A stretch of DNA of 11,256 bases from Pigoraptor vietnamica (taxonomy: Eukaryota > Opisthokonta > Filasterea), in the NCBI GenBank assembly GCA_943704525.1, contig CALSCQ010001588.1, positions 1-11,256 on the forward strand, in the 5' to 3' direction. Within the stretch, counting starts at the first letter, position 1. The number at the start of each line of letters is the position of its first letter. Of the stretch, positions 1-8,684 are shown piece by piece. The notes beneath the pieces were generated by a model, which was not told the origin of the DNA, did no database searches, and was given only the letters and a program-made list of their open reading frames with translations. The translations under genes and the position numbers were made by a program.

Positions 1-216
1 GGGGGGGGGTGCGATGTTTCGGTGTGTGTGACAACCGCACGTGGGCGCGTCGCACATGTGCACGGCCGGCTGAGTGTGTGCGGACGTGTCAAACGTGTGC
101 ACCGCCTTCATTTAGAGCTGAAGGTCTGTTGGGATGCAAGTGTATGCTTGGGCGAGAATCACTGAATGGGCGCTTGCGTTGTCGCCGTCCGTTCAACCCC
201 CAACCTCTCCTTGCAG
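1..216 (+). other. 3' part of an intron of the EXD3/Mut-7-like gene
   Basis: The stretch is TG-rich like the other introns of this gene and ends in a good acceptor: a pyrimidine-rich run (about 193-213) followed by CAG at 214-216. Coding character with the exonuclease-type LDA motif starts directly after it. The frame is open through the stretch from position 9, so a continuous exon cannot be strictly excluded. However, the translation before 216 is cysteine/arginine-rich and unlike either domain, and an acceptor here restores a recognisable motif. The 5' end of the intron lies outside the window. The window begins with a run of nine G. Confidence 0.6.
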
Positions 217-1934
217 CGCTGGACGCCCTCTGCCTCGTCTCCCTCCACAAGCTCTTTGCGTCGGGCGCCCTCGACGGTCCCGTTCACGGCGAGGCCGCGA
301 CGCCGCCGAGCAAAGGAAAAGGCGCACATGGGCGGTCCAAATCCGCAAAGAAGAACTGTCCCAACCACCACCCCGCGCTCCGCCCCTCAGCGGGCGCGCC
401 CGCGGCCAACGACGGCTCTTCGCGCAGCTCGAGCGACGCGGACGCCAGCGCCGACACCGCGGGCTCGTCGATGCCCGACGTGGACGAGGATGCGGCGGTC
501 CCCAGCCCCGCGTCCGCTTCTCGCGCGCAGAGGCCCGCGAGGACCCGCACCGAGTACGTGCGAGAGCGCGCGGCGGCCGGTCCCGACGTGCCCGCAGAGC
601 CTGCTGCCGAGGGGGAAGCGTTCAACCCGCCGTCGTCGATCAAGGTCGTCGTGGACAACATGCTGACGAAGCTCGGCAAGCGCCTGCGGAGCTGCGGTGT
701 GGACGCGGCCATCCACACGGGCGACTCTGTCAAGCAGCTCGTCCAGCTGTCCCGCCGCGAGGACCGCATCGTGCTTTCAAAGGGCGGCAGGTTCGACGCC
801 GTCCGAAAGCACCTGGCCGACGACAGGGCGTATCACGTGAGGGCGGCCACGACGCTCGAGCAGTTGCGGGAGGTGCGTGGCTGTGCCTGCAGGGTTTGCG
901 TGTTTCGTAGGGTAAATGGCTAATTGTCAGGTGTGGTTGTGTGTGTGTCGGGTGAACTGTCGTGCACGTGCGGTGTGCGGCATTCCACCATGTCACACGC
1001 GCACCGCAGAATGAGTGATGAACACTCGAGCCTTATTTTTGCGGTGTGTGTTGATGTGTGCGTGCCTGGCCTGTCTCTCAGGTTTTGAACGAGTATCGCA
1101 TCCGCGTGCGTCCCGAGGACGTCTTTAGCCGGTGCCAGGCGTGTAACAGCGGCGCATACAACGAGCGCTCTCCTGCGGAAGGTGTGCATGTCACGGTCAC
1201 GTGCCGCGGGCGTTTGTTTGCTTGTTATCAAGTTTGTATTCCATTTTGTGCCATCCGGGCGCCCAACTGACTCGCATGGTGTGGTCGCTTGGACAGCCCT
1301 TTGCATCCGTTGCGTATGGGTTTTTTTAATGTTTTGCAAACCGAGCGTTCTCTATTCAGTATGCCTGTCTTTCGGGCCTCCATTTCCGTGCTCTTAGTGG
1401 GCATTTTGTCTCTCTCTTCCACATTACAAGTTGTTTGCGCGTTCCCCTTTAACATACACATATTATATTGGCCATTGAGATCCCGCATTTCGCATTTTCG
1501 CCCTTCTCTTTACGCCCAATCCCAGTCCGCGACGCGGCAGAAAGGGGCGTCGCGCAGGCGCTCGAGGTTGCGCCGGGCGTTCTTATGAAAATTCCCCTCT
1601 TTTACGAGTGCGTCGGTTGCGGGAAATACTATTGGGACGGCCGTCACTTTGGAGAGGTGCGTTCGAACTGTGTGGCCCATGTCCGTGCTCACCCTCAGCT
1701 GTTGGCTTTTTTTAGTCTTTGGGTTTCCCTTTGTAACATTGTTGCTTCGCCTGTCCGTTGTTTGTCTGCGTAACAGAGTGACCCAAATCGAAATTCTATT
1801 CGTTGGGCGTTTTGGGGTTGTGCTTGTGACTGACTGTGTGTTGCTTGGCGTAACCGTGTGAACGGAAGGTACTGAAGCGGCTCGATGGCGTTCTGGCGGA
1901 CGAGGATGTCGCAGGCGATTCTCCGAACGCGTGA
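217..1934 (+). CDS. EXD3-like: EXD3/Mut-7-like 3'-5' exonuclease, C-terminal part with Mut7-C domain (5' partial, four exons seen)
   Basis: Exons are 217-872, 1082-1181, 1526-1656 and 1869-1934, joined in phases 0, 1 and 0 to a TGA at 1932-1934. The first exon opens in phase with LDALCLVSLHKLF, which fits the end of a DEDDy (RNase D/Mut-7 type) exonuclease: in the YAALDA-like Exo III motif the Asp is a metal ligand, and its Tyr partner would lie in the preceding exon outside the window. A low-complexity linker rich in S, A, P and D follows (about 260-630). The Mut7-C domain starts at VVVDNMLTKLGKRLRSCG (about 640-700), continues with DRIVLSKGG, and has two zinc knuckles, RCQACN (exon 2) and ECVGCGKYYWDGRHFGE (exon 3). 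The spacing and the W-x-G-x-H motif match that family. Mut-7 and EXD3 relatives trim RNA 3' ends, in nematodes in small-RNA pathways; the exact substrate here is unknown. Domain identity is strong, and the exonuclease assignment is inferred from one motif. Confidence 0.78.
873..1081 (+). other. intron (Mut7-C gene, phase 0)
   Basis: The donor is GTGCGT after codon GAG (E) and the acceptor is CTCTCAG before GTT TTG AAC. The intron is 209 nt and contains a TG-dinucleotide-rich stretch around 930-950. Removing it joins LEQLREV-type sequence to VLNEYRIR without a frame change, as expected inside the Mut7-C domain. Confidence 0.75.
1182..1525 (+). other. intron (Mut7-C gene, phase 1)
   Basis: The donor is GTGTGC after ...GCG GAA G, and the acceptor is CCCAATCCCAG. 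The intron is 344 nt and T-rich. The split codon rejoins as GTC (V). This places the two CxxC pairs of the Mut7-C domain at a normal distance. Confidence 0.7.
1657..1868 (+). other. intron (Mut7-C gene, phase 0)
   Basis: The donor is GTGCGT after HFGE. The acceptor is the AG at 1867-1868, before GTA CTG AAG. The acceptor lacks a strong pyrimidine tract, so the 3' end is less certain than in the other introns. The resulting C-terminal tail (VLKRLDGVLADEDVAG...) has the charged helical look usual just after the Mut7-C zinc ribbon. Confidence 0.6.
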
Positions 1935-2947
1935 TCTCTCCGGATAAGGTCAGTGTGGTGCGCGACTCCCCCGTTTTCGTTTTTAGGGGAAGCGCACGAT
2001 GCCCGATAAGGGAAGTGCGTCGCGCCCAATGTCTCTCGTTAGAGGAATGCAGTGTGGCAAGCGGGGAGTCTGTGATGAGACGCAGGGGTTTTGAATTCGC
2101 CGCCCGCCCTAAGGCTTGTGTGCGGGCGCGCGAAACTGTTTTCCAATTTGGCGCCAAGTGCGAGTGTCCTGTTGTCGCGCATTCGTGCGCATTGGACCGC
2201 GCGTGCACGCATGAGCAAGCCATTCTGTCTCGTCGTCGACTGTGCTCCTGTCCCTTCGCGGGGCGGTCGAGTGCGTTGCGGCTTGACGAGCGGCTTGCTT
2301 CTCGCGCATTCTTTTGCGCATGTGTGTGCGTGTGTGCCATTGCGCGCGCTTGCGTGTCATAGGACGCACGCCTGTGCGGTCTGAGATTGCCTTTTGCCGA
2401 TGACTGTGGGTCCCATAATTTTGTAGTCTGTTTTCCTCTCGCAATATTACCGCCAGACTCATTTTATACTTACCGCCATTTCACTTTTCTCCCCCTCGGC
2501 CGCAATTATGCCCTCCGTCGTTTATAGTGGCGCCAACCGTTTTATCGCTTATGGAGCGCGAAGGGACGCGCTGCGTCTGTTGTACTCTGAATGAACGCGG
2601 TGTGCCGGTTCCGGGCCGCAGTCACTCCAGTTTTTCCCGTCATTTTCTCACATGCAGTCGCAGTGCGATCAGTAACGCTCGTGCCGTCCCGGCCAAAAAG
2701 CAGAATGATAGCCACTTCTGCCTGCGGCTACGTACTGTACTCACTGGCCACTTGGAATTAGCACAGTCAGCCCAGGGCAGTCTAATGGTCGACTAACAGC
2801 AGTCGTGAGGGTGCAGAGTCACTTCTCACTGAAACAACCGACGACCCACCCCGGATGTGAATTGGCTTTTTTCCAGTGCACTGCGCCGACTATCGCCAGA
2901 CACTTGAACGACAAGCGGTGAACGCACGCAGCCAAGACGCGCACGCG
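1935..2947. other. intergenic region, no gene supported
   Basis: About 1 kb between the Mut7-C stop and the start of homology in the broken ARM gene. Open frames here (for example 1931-2362 and 2527-2796) have no recognisable domain and no clear splice partners. The part at 2400-2530 is T- and A-richer, with TATA-like words near 2464 and 2521 and two copies of TTACCGCCA (2447-2455 and 2470-2478). I see no clear AATAAA for the upstream gene. The word CCACCCCGGATGT near 2847-2860 also occurs before the second ARM gene (about 5440-5454), so the duplicated segment probably includes part of this upstream flank. Confidence 0.55.
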
Positions 2948-4980
2948 TGACGGTGTGCGGGCGTCCGGTTGCGACACCAGCGAGACGACTGGGAACGAAA
3001 TCATGCTGCTGTTGCCTTTGTGGACGCCCGGCAGCAACGTTGCACGCTGAAAGGCGGGTGTTTGGAGGAGGATGCAGTACGTGGGAGGCGCAATGGCGCA
3101 ATGGGACTAGACGGCTGCAGAGTGATGGGCGCGCTATCCGACCGCCGTGGGATCGGTGCAACTCTTCTCGTCGTGCAAGGCGGCGTGGGTGCGGTCGTGG
3201 CCTCGATGCGCGCGCACGCGGAACACGTGGGTGTGCAAGTGCAAGCCTGCGAAGTATTGAAAAACCTAAGCGCCATCGACCGCAAACATTGCGCGTTGGT
3301 CGCGCGGGAGGGCGGCGTGGGCGCAGTCATCGCGGCAATGCGCGCGCACGCAGAACACGCGGGCATGCAAGAAGCTGCCTGCAGTGTGTTGAAGAACCTG
3401 GGCTACTCTCATCGCGCTGGAGGGCGGCGTGGGCGCAATCGTTGCCGCGATGCGGTCGCACGCAGAGCACGCGGGCGTGCAGTGGAGTGCATGCAAGGCG
3501 CTGTTCAGCCTGAACGACAACGACGAGATCGAGGCCATGTTCGTGGAGGAGGGCGGGGTGGGCGCGATCGTCGCCGCGATGCGCGCGCACACGGGACACG
3601 CGGGCATACAATGGACCGCCTTGGCTGTAATTGCGAACGCATGCTTCGACAACGACGACAACAGGGCTCTCGTCGCGCGGGAGGGCGGCGTGGGCGCAAT
3701 CATCGCCGCAATGCGCGCGCACGCGGGACACGCGGGCGTGCAAGAATGTGCCTGCGGAGCGTTGAGCAACCTGAGCGCCAATAACACCGACGGGCAACGG
3801 GGCTCTCATCACGCGGGAGGGCGGGCTAAGCGCGATCGTCGCCGCGATGCGCGCGCACGCGGGGCACGCGGGTGTGCTAGACGGTGCTTTCAAGGCGCTG
3901 GGGAACCTGAGCGAGAACGACGAGAGCGGGGCTCTGCTCGTGCAGGAGGGCGGCGCTGGCGCGATCGTCGCCGCGATGCGCGCGCAGGCTGGACGCGCGG
4001 GAGTCCAGAGGGCTCGGCTGCATTGCGCTTGAAAACCTGATTGACAGCAACGACGGCAACAGGGCTCCCATCGCACGGGAGGGCGGGGTGAGCGCGGTCG
4101 TCGCCGCGATGCGCGCGCACGCGGGAGACGCGGACATGGTAGCGCGAGCCCTGTTGGATCTTGCGAGAGTTGTGTCATCCATTGGAATTGGGTACTCTTG
4201 TCGTTCGAGAGGGCGGCGTTGGTGCGATCGTCGCCGCGATGCGCGCGCACGTGGGGAACGCGGACGTTCAAGAGCACGCCTGCGTCGCCTTGTTCCTTCT
4301 GTGTACCGGCGCCGAAGCTTGCGCTCTTGTTTGTCGGGAGGGCGGCGTGGGCGCGATCATCGCCGCGATGCGCGCGCACGTGGAACACGAGGGCGTCCAG
4401 GACGCAGCCTGCGGTGCCTTGAGCCGCCTGAGTCATTCTAATGTCGATGGCTGCTGCGCGCAGATTGTGCGCGAGGGCGGTGTGGAGGCGACAATCGCGG
4501 CCATGACGTCCCACCGGGGCTCCGCTGTCGTGCAGCGGCGAGCGTGCTGTGCGCTGGCGAATATGGCCTGCGCCTTCGACGAGGAGGGCGAGCGGAGGAT
4601 AATCGAGGAGGGGGGGCTGGCTGCGATTCTGTCGTTGATGTGGGAGCACGCGGGAGACGCGGCATTGCAGGAGAAAGCGTGCTGGGCGGTGGGAAACTTG
4701 AGCGTTCGCGCACATCACAAGGCCGTGGTCGCGCAGGTAAGGCGGCGTGGGCGCATTATTGGCGGCCATGCGAACGCACATAGGGAATGCGAGGGTGCAG
4801 GAGAAAGCGTGTGCGGCGCTTATTAACGTGTGCAGAGACTCGGCTGAGAACAAGGCGTTCGTCGCACGGATGGGCGGCGTGGATGCGATTCTGTCGGCGA
4901 TGCGTGACCACGCGGGGAACGCCGACGTGCAAGAGCTAGCCTGCGAGGCGTTGGGAGTGCTGTGCGCCATTGACCCCTGA
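2948..4980 (+). pseudogene. armadillo-repeat gene, multiply frameshifted and C-terminally truncated (paralog of the 5554-7950 gene)
   Basis: The reading moves through seven segments: a short N-terminal part (VATPARRLG, matching VATPARRRG of the downstream gene), then frame changes near 2995, 3402, 3795, 4014, 4187 and 4739, ending at TGA 4978-4980. The combined segments encode about 14 armadillo units of roughly 42 residues, each with a core like GGVGAIVAAMRAH, then a VQ-x3-C helix and an x-N-D-D-N-x-ALIAREGG linker. Against neighbouring units the indels are about -11, -20, +4, +1, +10 and +1 nt, none a multiple of three. No start codon equivalent to the downstream gene's ATG is visible, and about 150 nt of 5' sequence appears missing. 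Apart from a TAA at the last slip point (4738-4740), no stop interrupts the segments, but this sequence is stop-poor in most frames. The paralog's indels are all in frame, so decay is the simplest reading. Assembly error or recoding are alternatives. Confidence 0.75.
3150..4980 (+). repeat. array of about 14 coding armadillo repeats (about 126-130 bp units)
   Basis: Units recur with a nearly fixed DNA core meaning GGVGAI(I/V)AAMRAH, for example near 3310, 3425, 3550, 3682, 3820, 3950, 4080, 4210, 4338, 4475, 4610, 4740 and 4870. The linker between helix 3 and the next unit varies in length and carries most of the frame-changing indels. Confidence 0.8.
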
Positions 4981-5147
4981 CCTTGCGACGATATAGGGGT
5001 GTTGTCGCTCGCGAGCGCGGAATCTGCTGACTGCCCGGGCTCGCATGGGGCCGGGCGCCAGCCGTCAACCATTTATCGCCCGACGGAAAGAAGAAGACAG
5101 CGAATTTAATGCGGCGTGTATTTAAGTATTTAATCAAACGGGTACGG

Positions 5148-5213
5148 ACAGAGTGTGTGCAGTAGCATTGGACTCGGCAGACAGAGTGTGTGCCGGCAGT
5201 AGCGCTGGGTTGC
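5148..5213. repeat. 33-bp imperfect tandem duplication
   Basis: ACAGAGTGTGTGC occurs at 5148-5160 and again at 5181-5193. Each copy is followed by a CAGTAGC-type word and a GGCAG or TTGCAG end. The unit length is 33 bp, with a small insertion in copy two. Confidence 0.7.
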
Positions 5214-5258
5214 AGACACGGTCCCGGGCCAGATCGAGTGCTGACCAATAGCTGACTC

Positions 5259-5286
5259 TATAGGAGTGCGCGGTTCTCCTCCTATA
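5259..5286. other. 8-bp inverted repeat (possible hairpin)
   Basis: TATAGGAG (5259-5266) and CTCCTATA (5279-5286) are perfect complements around a 12-nt spacer. It lies between the two ARM genes. No function is evident. Confidence 0.5.
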
Positions 5287-5384
5287 CACACTTCCATTGA
5301 CTATGAGAATTTCCCCCTACTAAACAGAGCGCGGCGCACGGTCGCGACGCTAGACCAGAGGTACTTATCTGAGCACCTACTATA

Positions 5385-5415
5385 AGCACCTTTGCGCTAG
5401 ACTAATAAATATTAT
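5385..5415 (+). promoter_or_regulatory. candidate AT-rich core promoter of the intact ARM gene
   Basis: CTATAAGCAC at about 5389-5399 is a weak TATA-like element roughly 160 nt before the ATG at 5554, followed by an AT-rich run. It is placed by position and composition only. Confidence 0.25.
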
Positions 5416-5553
5416 TAAAACTGTCTCTCCGACTGATCGGACCACCCCGGATGTACATGGGGACCCGTGTGCCTGTTGCTTTTCCGGCGGCCGTAACCCG
5501 TCTTTGCCAAAGTTTCGCCTTGCAGCACTTTTTGTGCCGCGCATCAACCGCAA

Positions 5554-7950
5554 ATGGACGGCGTGAATGGCGGTGCGGGTGACGTCGGTGCTCGAGACGA
5601 GGGCGGGGATGGGGCGACTCAGCGTACTACCAGTGTCACTGCATCCACTTTGGCCAACGTCCAGACGCATGCGCATGCACCTGCTGACGGCGCAGGCGTT
5701 CCGGCGGAGCGCATGGTTGCGACGCCAGCGAGACGACGGGGAAGGGATGGCAGTGGTAATCGTGCTGCTGTTGCCCCTCTCGATACCCAGCAGCACGAGG
5801 CGCGAATCGTGGGAATCTTGATGTCGATGCAGTCGCGCGCGGGAGATGCAGCCGCGCAGGAAGAGGGCTGCAAAGCGCTGAGCGTGCTATCAAAACGCCC
5901 GGGGATCATGAAAAACCTTATCCTCATGTTGGGCGGCGTGGGTGCGGTCCTGGCGGCGATGGGCGCGCACGCGGAACACGTGGGTGTGCAACAACACGCC
6001 TTCGAAGTACTGAAGAACATGAGCACCGACAACGGCAGTAGCGCGGTGGGTGCGATCGTTGCCACGATGCGCGCCCACGCGGAGAACGCGGACGTGCAAC
6101 GAAACGCCTGCGAAGCATTGATGCAGGTGAGCGTCACCAACGGCAGCAACCGGGCCCTGATCGCGAGGGAGGGCGGCGTGGGCGCCATCGTCGCCGCTAT
6201 GCGCGCTCATGCAGACAACGCGCGCGTGCAAGCGAGTGCCTGCAACGCGCTGCGGGACGTGGGTTTCAACGACGACAACTGTGCCGTGATCGTGCGGGAA
6301 GGCGGCGTGGAAGTGATCATCGCCGCAATGCGCGCCCATGCAGACAACGCTGGCGTGCAGCAGGCTGCTTGCGAAACATTGAGGAGCCTGAGCCTCGGCA
6401 ACGACGACAACTGCGCCGTGATTGCGCGGGAGGGCCGCGTGGCCGCAATCATCGCCGCGATGCGCGCGCACATGGAACACGCGGGCGTGCAGGATAAGGC
6501 CTGCAACGCACTTGGAATTCTCGGCGTCAACGCCGACACCAGGGCTCTTGTCGCCGGGGAGGGCGGCGTGAATGCGATCATCGCCGCGATGCGCGCGCAC
6601 GTGGAAGAGGCGGACGTGCAGGAGCATGCTTGCGGAGCGCTGGCAAGTCTGAGCGTCAACGACGACAACGCGGATCTTATTGCACGGGAGGGCGGCGTGG
6701 CCGCAATCATCGCCGCAATGCGCGCGCACGAAGAACAATGCTACGCGCTGGGGAGCCTGAGCGGCAATGTCGACACCAGGGCTCTCATCGCGCGTGAGGG
6801 CGGTGTGGGCGCTTTATTGGCGGCCATGCGAAGACACGGAGAAGATGCGGGTATGCACACGGAAGCGTGCGCGGCGCTGCGGAACGTGTGCAGTAGCTCT
6901 GATGAGAACAAGGAGCTCGTGGCGCGGGAGGGCGGCGTTGGTGCGATTCTGTCGGCGATGGGCGCGCACGCGGGGGACGCCGACGTGCAGGAAGTAGCCT
7001 GCCAGGCGTTGGAGGAGCTGTGCGCCAACAACGGCGACAATGGGGCTCTCGTCGCGAGGGAGGGGGGAATCCCGGCGATCGTCGCCGCCGTACGCTTGGC
7101 GCACGCGGGCGCAGCGCTGTCGGCCGTGTCGGCGTTGTGCAAGGTGTGCAGCAGCGACAGGGCGGACAACCGGGCGCTCGCAGTTGGCGAAGGCGCCGTG
7201 GGTGCGATACTCGGAGCGGTGCGCGCTCACGTGCGCGACGCGACGCTGGTGAAACACGCCCTCGAGGCTTTGCGTGTGCTGAAAGTCGATGCCATGGGCC
7301 CAGTGTCGATGGAGGGCGCGCGTGCGATTGTGGACGCGCTGCGCGAACACGAGGGCAACGCGGCCCTCGCCGAAAGCGTGCTTGTGACTGCGAGGGCCAT
7401 GTCGCACGTCGACTCGAATGCTGCGGTTTTCCTTGCGGCGGGCGTGGTTGCGGCTGTCCTCGCAGTGATGCGCGCGCACGTGGAGAACGCGGGGGTGCAG
7501 ATGGCAGGTTGTGGGGCGCTGTGGAACGTGTCATTCCTTGCGGAGGGTGCGCGGGAAATTGCGCGGGAGGGGGGCGTGGCGGCGATCGTGAGAGCGATGG
7601 GCGCGCACGTGTCTAATGCGGGCGTGCAGCAGCAGGGGTGCGGAGCGCTGAACAACATTGGTGTGGACAGCGAGCGGCAGGTGCTCGTGTCTCGGGAGGG
7701 CGGCGTTTCGGCGGTTGCGCTTGCGATGCGTTTGCACGGATCCCACGCGGGAGTGCAGGAGGAAGGGTGCGCTGCGCTCGGGACGCTGGGGCAAGCGGAG
7801 GCGAACGTGGGTTCGATTCAGAGTGTGGGTGGGGTGGAGCTGATACGGGCGGCGATGCGGAGACACGAGGGCGTTGCTGGCATTCGCGAGGAGGGAGAGA
7901 GGGCGCTGAGCATTTTGGGTCGATGGGGAACTACCAATGGGGCCTCGTAA
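5554..7950 (+). CDS. armadillo-repeat protein, 798 aa, intact
   Basis: A single uninterrupted frame from ATG (5554) to TAA (7948-7950). Residues 1-84 are low-complexity (G, A, T, R) with no signal peptide. Residues 85-798 form about 17 armadillo-type units of roughly 42 residues, with consensus GGVGAIIAAMRAH-x3-A-x-VQ-x2-AC-x-AL-x2-LS-x-N-x-DN-x-ALIARE, followed by a short tail ending NGAS. Unit 2 lacks about 8 residues of its linker, and unit 8 lacks about 7 residues around the VQ helix; both are in-frame losses. Units 11-13 are the most divergent, and units 14-17 carry a GCGALWNV-like variant. Armadillo solenoids bind peptides or proteins along a groove, so a scaffold or recognition role is the reasonable inference; no catalytic domain is present. 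A tandem paralog lies upstream in broken form. The first ATG was chosen because it is near the open-frame start and MDG also starts the WD40 gene. Confidence 0.88.
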   Translation: MDGVNGGAGDVGARDEGGDGATQRTTSVTASTLANVQTHAHAPADGAGVPAERMVATPARRRGRDGSGNRAAVAPLDTQQHEARIVGILMSMQSRAGDAAAQEEGCKALSVLSKRPGIMKNLILMLGGVGAVLAAMGAHAEHVGVQQHAFEVLKNMSTDNGSSAVGAIVATMRAHAENADVQRNACEALMQVSVTNGSNRALIAREGGVGAIVAAMRAHADNARVQASACNALRDVGFNDDNCAVIVREGGVEVIIAAMRAHADNAGVQQAACETLRSLSLGNDDNCAVIAREGRVAAIIAAMRAHMEHAGVQDKACNALGILGVNADTRALVAGEGGVNAIIAAMRAHVEEADVQEHACGALASLSVNDDNADLIAREGGVAAIIAAMRAHEEQCYALGSLSGNVDTRALIAREGGVGALLAAMRRHGEDAGMHTEACAALRNVCSSSDENKELVAREGGVGAILSAMGAHAGDADVQEVACQALEELCANNGDNGALVAREGGIPAIVAAVRLAHAGAALSAVSALCKVCSSDRADNRALAVGEGAVGAILGAVRAHVRDATLVKHALEALRVLKVDAMGPVSMEGARAIVDALREHEGNAALAESVLVTARAMSHVDSNAAVFLAAGVVAAVLAVMRAHVENAGVQMAGCGALWNVSFLAEGAREIAREGGVAAIVRAMGAHVSNAGVQQQGCGALNNIGVDSERQVLVSREGGVSAVALAMRLHGSHAGVQEEGCAALGTLGQAEANVGSIQSVGGVELIRAAMRRHEGVAGIREEGERALSILGRWGTTNGAS
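5797..7950 (+). repeat. array of about 17 coding armadillo repeats
   Basis: Units are about 126-129 bp. The segment coding GGVGAIIAAMRAH is nearly identical at the DNA level across many units (for example near 6170, 6300, 6430, 6558, 6690, 6930 and 7567), including synonymous positions. This suggests recent unit expansion or conversion rather than protein-level constraint alone. Confidence 0.8.
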
Positions 7951-8684
7951 CAGGCCGGGACCGATGTTCGGGCACATATTGCGCACCGGAGCTCAGTCTG
8001 GCCTGCACCTGCACCGACTGGAGGCAGCCGCCGGCTCTCTTTCCGGCCGCGTTTATGCATCCATTCCCATTGGTTGAGAGGGGGTTGAAAGTAACTGTCG
8101 GGAGCCAGTGCAACTGTGGTAGTAGAGGTGAATTAAGTACGTCGGTCACACTGAGAGGACTTTGCAATTAAATGGCTGAAAAGAAGTGTTGGGTCGTGCA
8201 GCTCATGCGCTAAAGGTGTATTAAAGTAGTCGTTAACGTTGGTCTGTGCGTATTTATCGGAATGGACCCAAACTGAAACACCGAGAAAGTTATTTGCCAA
8301 GGGACATCTTTTCCGGCCACCGACAGTGTGCAGTGTCTCAGGCTGATCATGAGCTCCGTCACGGCACGACGGAGTCGCTTGCTGGAATAGCATAGCAGAA
8401 CTCACTGTCAATGCCATCAACAGCCGAGCCCATTTCAGGCACCCTTCACGGAGCGGGCCAAACGCGACAAGCCGAAGCCACCGCCGCGTCCCCAGTGCAC
8501 GCGTTCTGTGAAAGGACAGCGCCATTGGCGGCTGCCCAACGAACACCAACGGCAATAAAGAGCCTGAAAGGGACTGATACTTGATTGACTTATGGGGTGA
8601 AATAATTGGCACAGAGATGCATCGGCTTGTAAGTGCAAGTCCGTTCGGCTCGTGCTGGAGGAGAAGGAGAGTGGCTTCGTGAGC
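7951..8684. other. intergenic region between ARM and WD40 genes
   Basis: About 730 nt with no convincing ORF on either strand; the reverse-strand frame running in from 9134 is antisense to the WD40 repeats. It contains a 7-bp hairpin (8354-8374) and AATAAA at 8554-8559. That AATAAA is about 600 nt past the ARM stop, so it is either a distant poly(A) signal or chance. Confidence 0.5.
8354..8374. other. 7-bp inverted repeat (possible hairpin)
   Basis: CTCCGTC (8354-8360) and GACGGAG (8368-8374) are exact complements around a 7-nt loop. It sits in the 3' flank of the intact ARM gene. Function is unknown. Confidence 0.45.

Larger units (their letters stand above)
4981..5553. other. intergenic region upstream of the intact ARM gene
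   Basis: Follows the broken ARM gene. It holds a 33-bp imperfect tandem repeat (5148-5213), a hairpin (5259-5286), and AT-rich DNA at 5385-5420 with a TATAAG word at 5391-5396 and AATAAA at 5404-5409. The AATAAA could serve as a poly(A) signal of the upstream unit, or the AT-rich patch could be the core promoter of the ARM gene starting at 5554. Sequence cannot decide between them. Confidence 0.5.

Noticed and set aside
1655-1675. GTTCGAAC, a TpsiC-loop-like word suggesting a tRNA
   Set aside because: No acceptor stem, anticodon arm or D arm can be built around it, and it falls at the start of an intron.
1510-2340. A 276-codon - strand frame
   Set aside because: It overlaps the third and fourth Mut7-C exons antisense; composition is arginine/threonine/serine-rich with no domain.
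1931-2384. + strand frames after the Mut7-C stop
   Set aside because: Cysteine/arginine-rich with no domain and no splice link needed by the Mut7-C gene.
3327-5072. A 581-codon open frame on the - strand covering the broken ARM gene
   Set aside because: It is antisense to the repeats. The same motif (like VRAHRGDDRAHAAL) recurs because the sense units recur, and GC-rich repeat DNA is stop-poor on both strands. It has no domain of its own. It also shows that lack of stops in this region is weak evidence of coding.
5890-7534. Long - strand frames (up to 282 codons) opposite the intact ARM gene
   Set aside because: Antisense shadows of the armadillo repeats with periodic, domain-less translation.
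3150-7950. Regular repeats considered as a CRISPR array or satellite
   Set aside because: Units are about 126 bp, coding, and give armadillo helices; there are no short palindromic repeats with unique spacers.
8625-8684. GTAAGTGC near 8629 as a donor for an upstream WD40 exon
   Set aside because: No convincing acceptor follows before the ATG, and the ATG already gives a complete first blade start.
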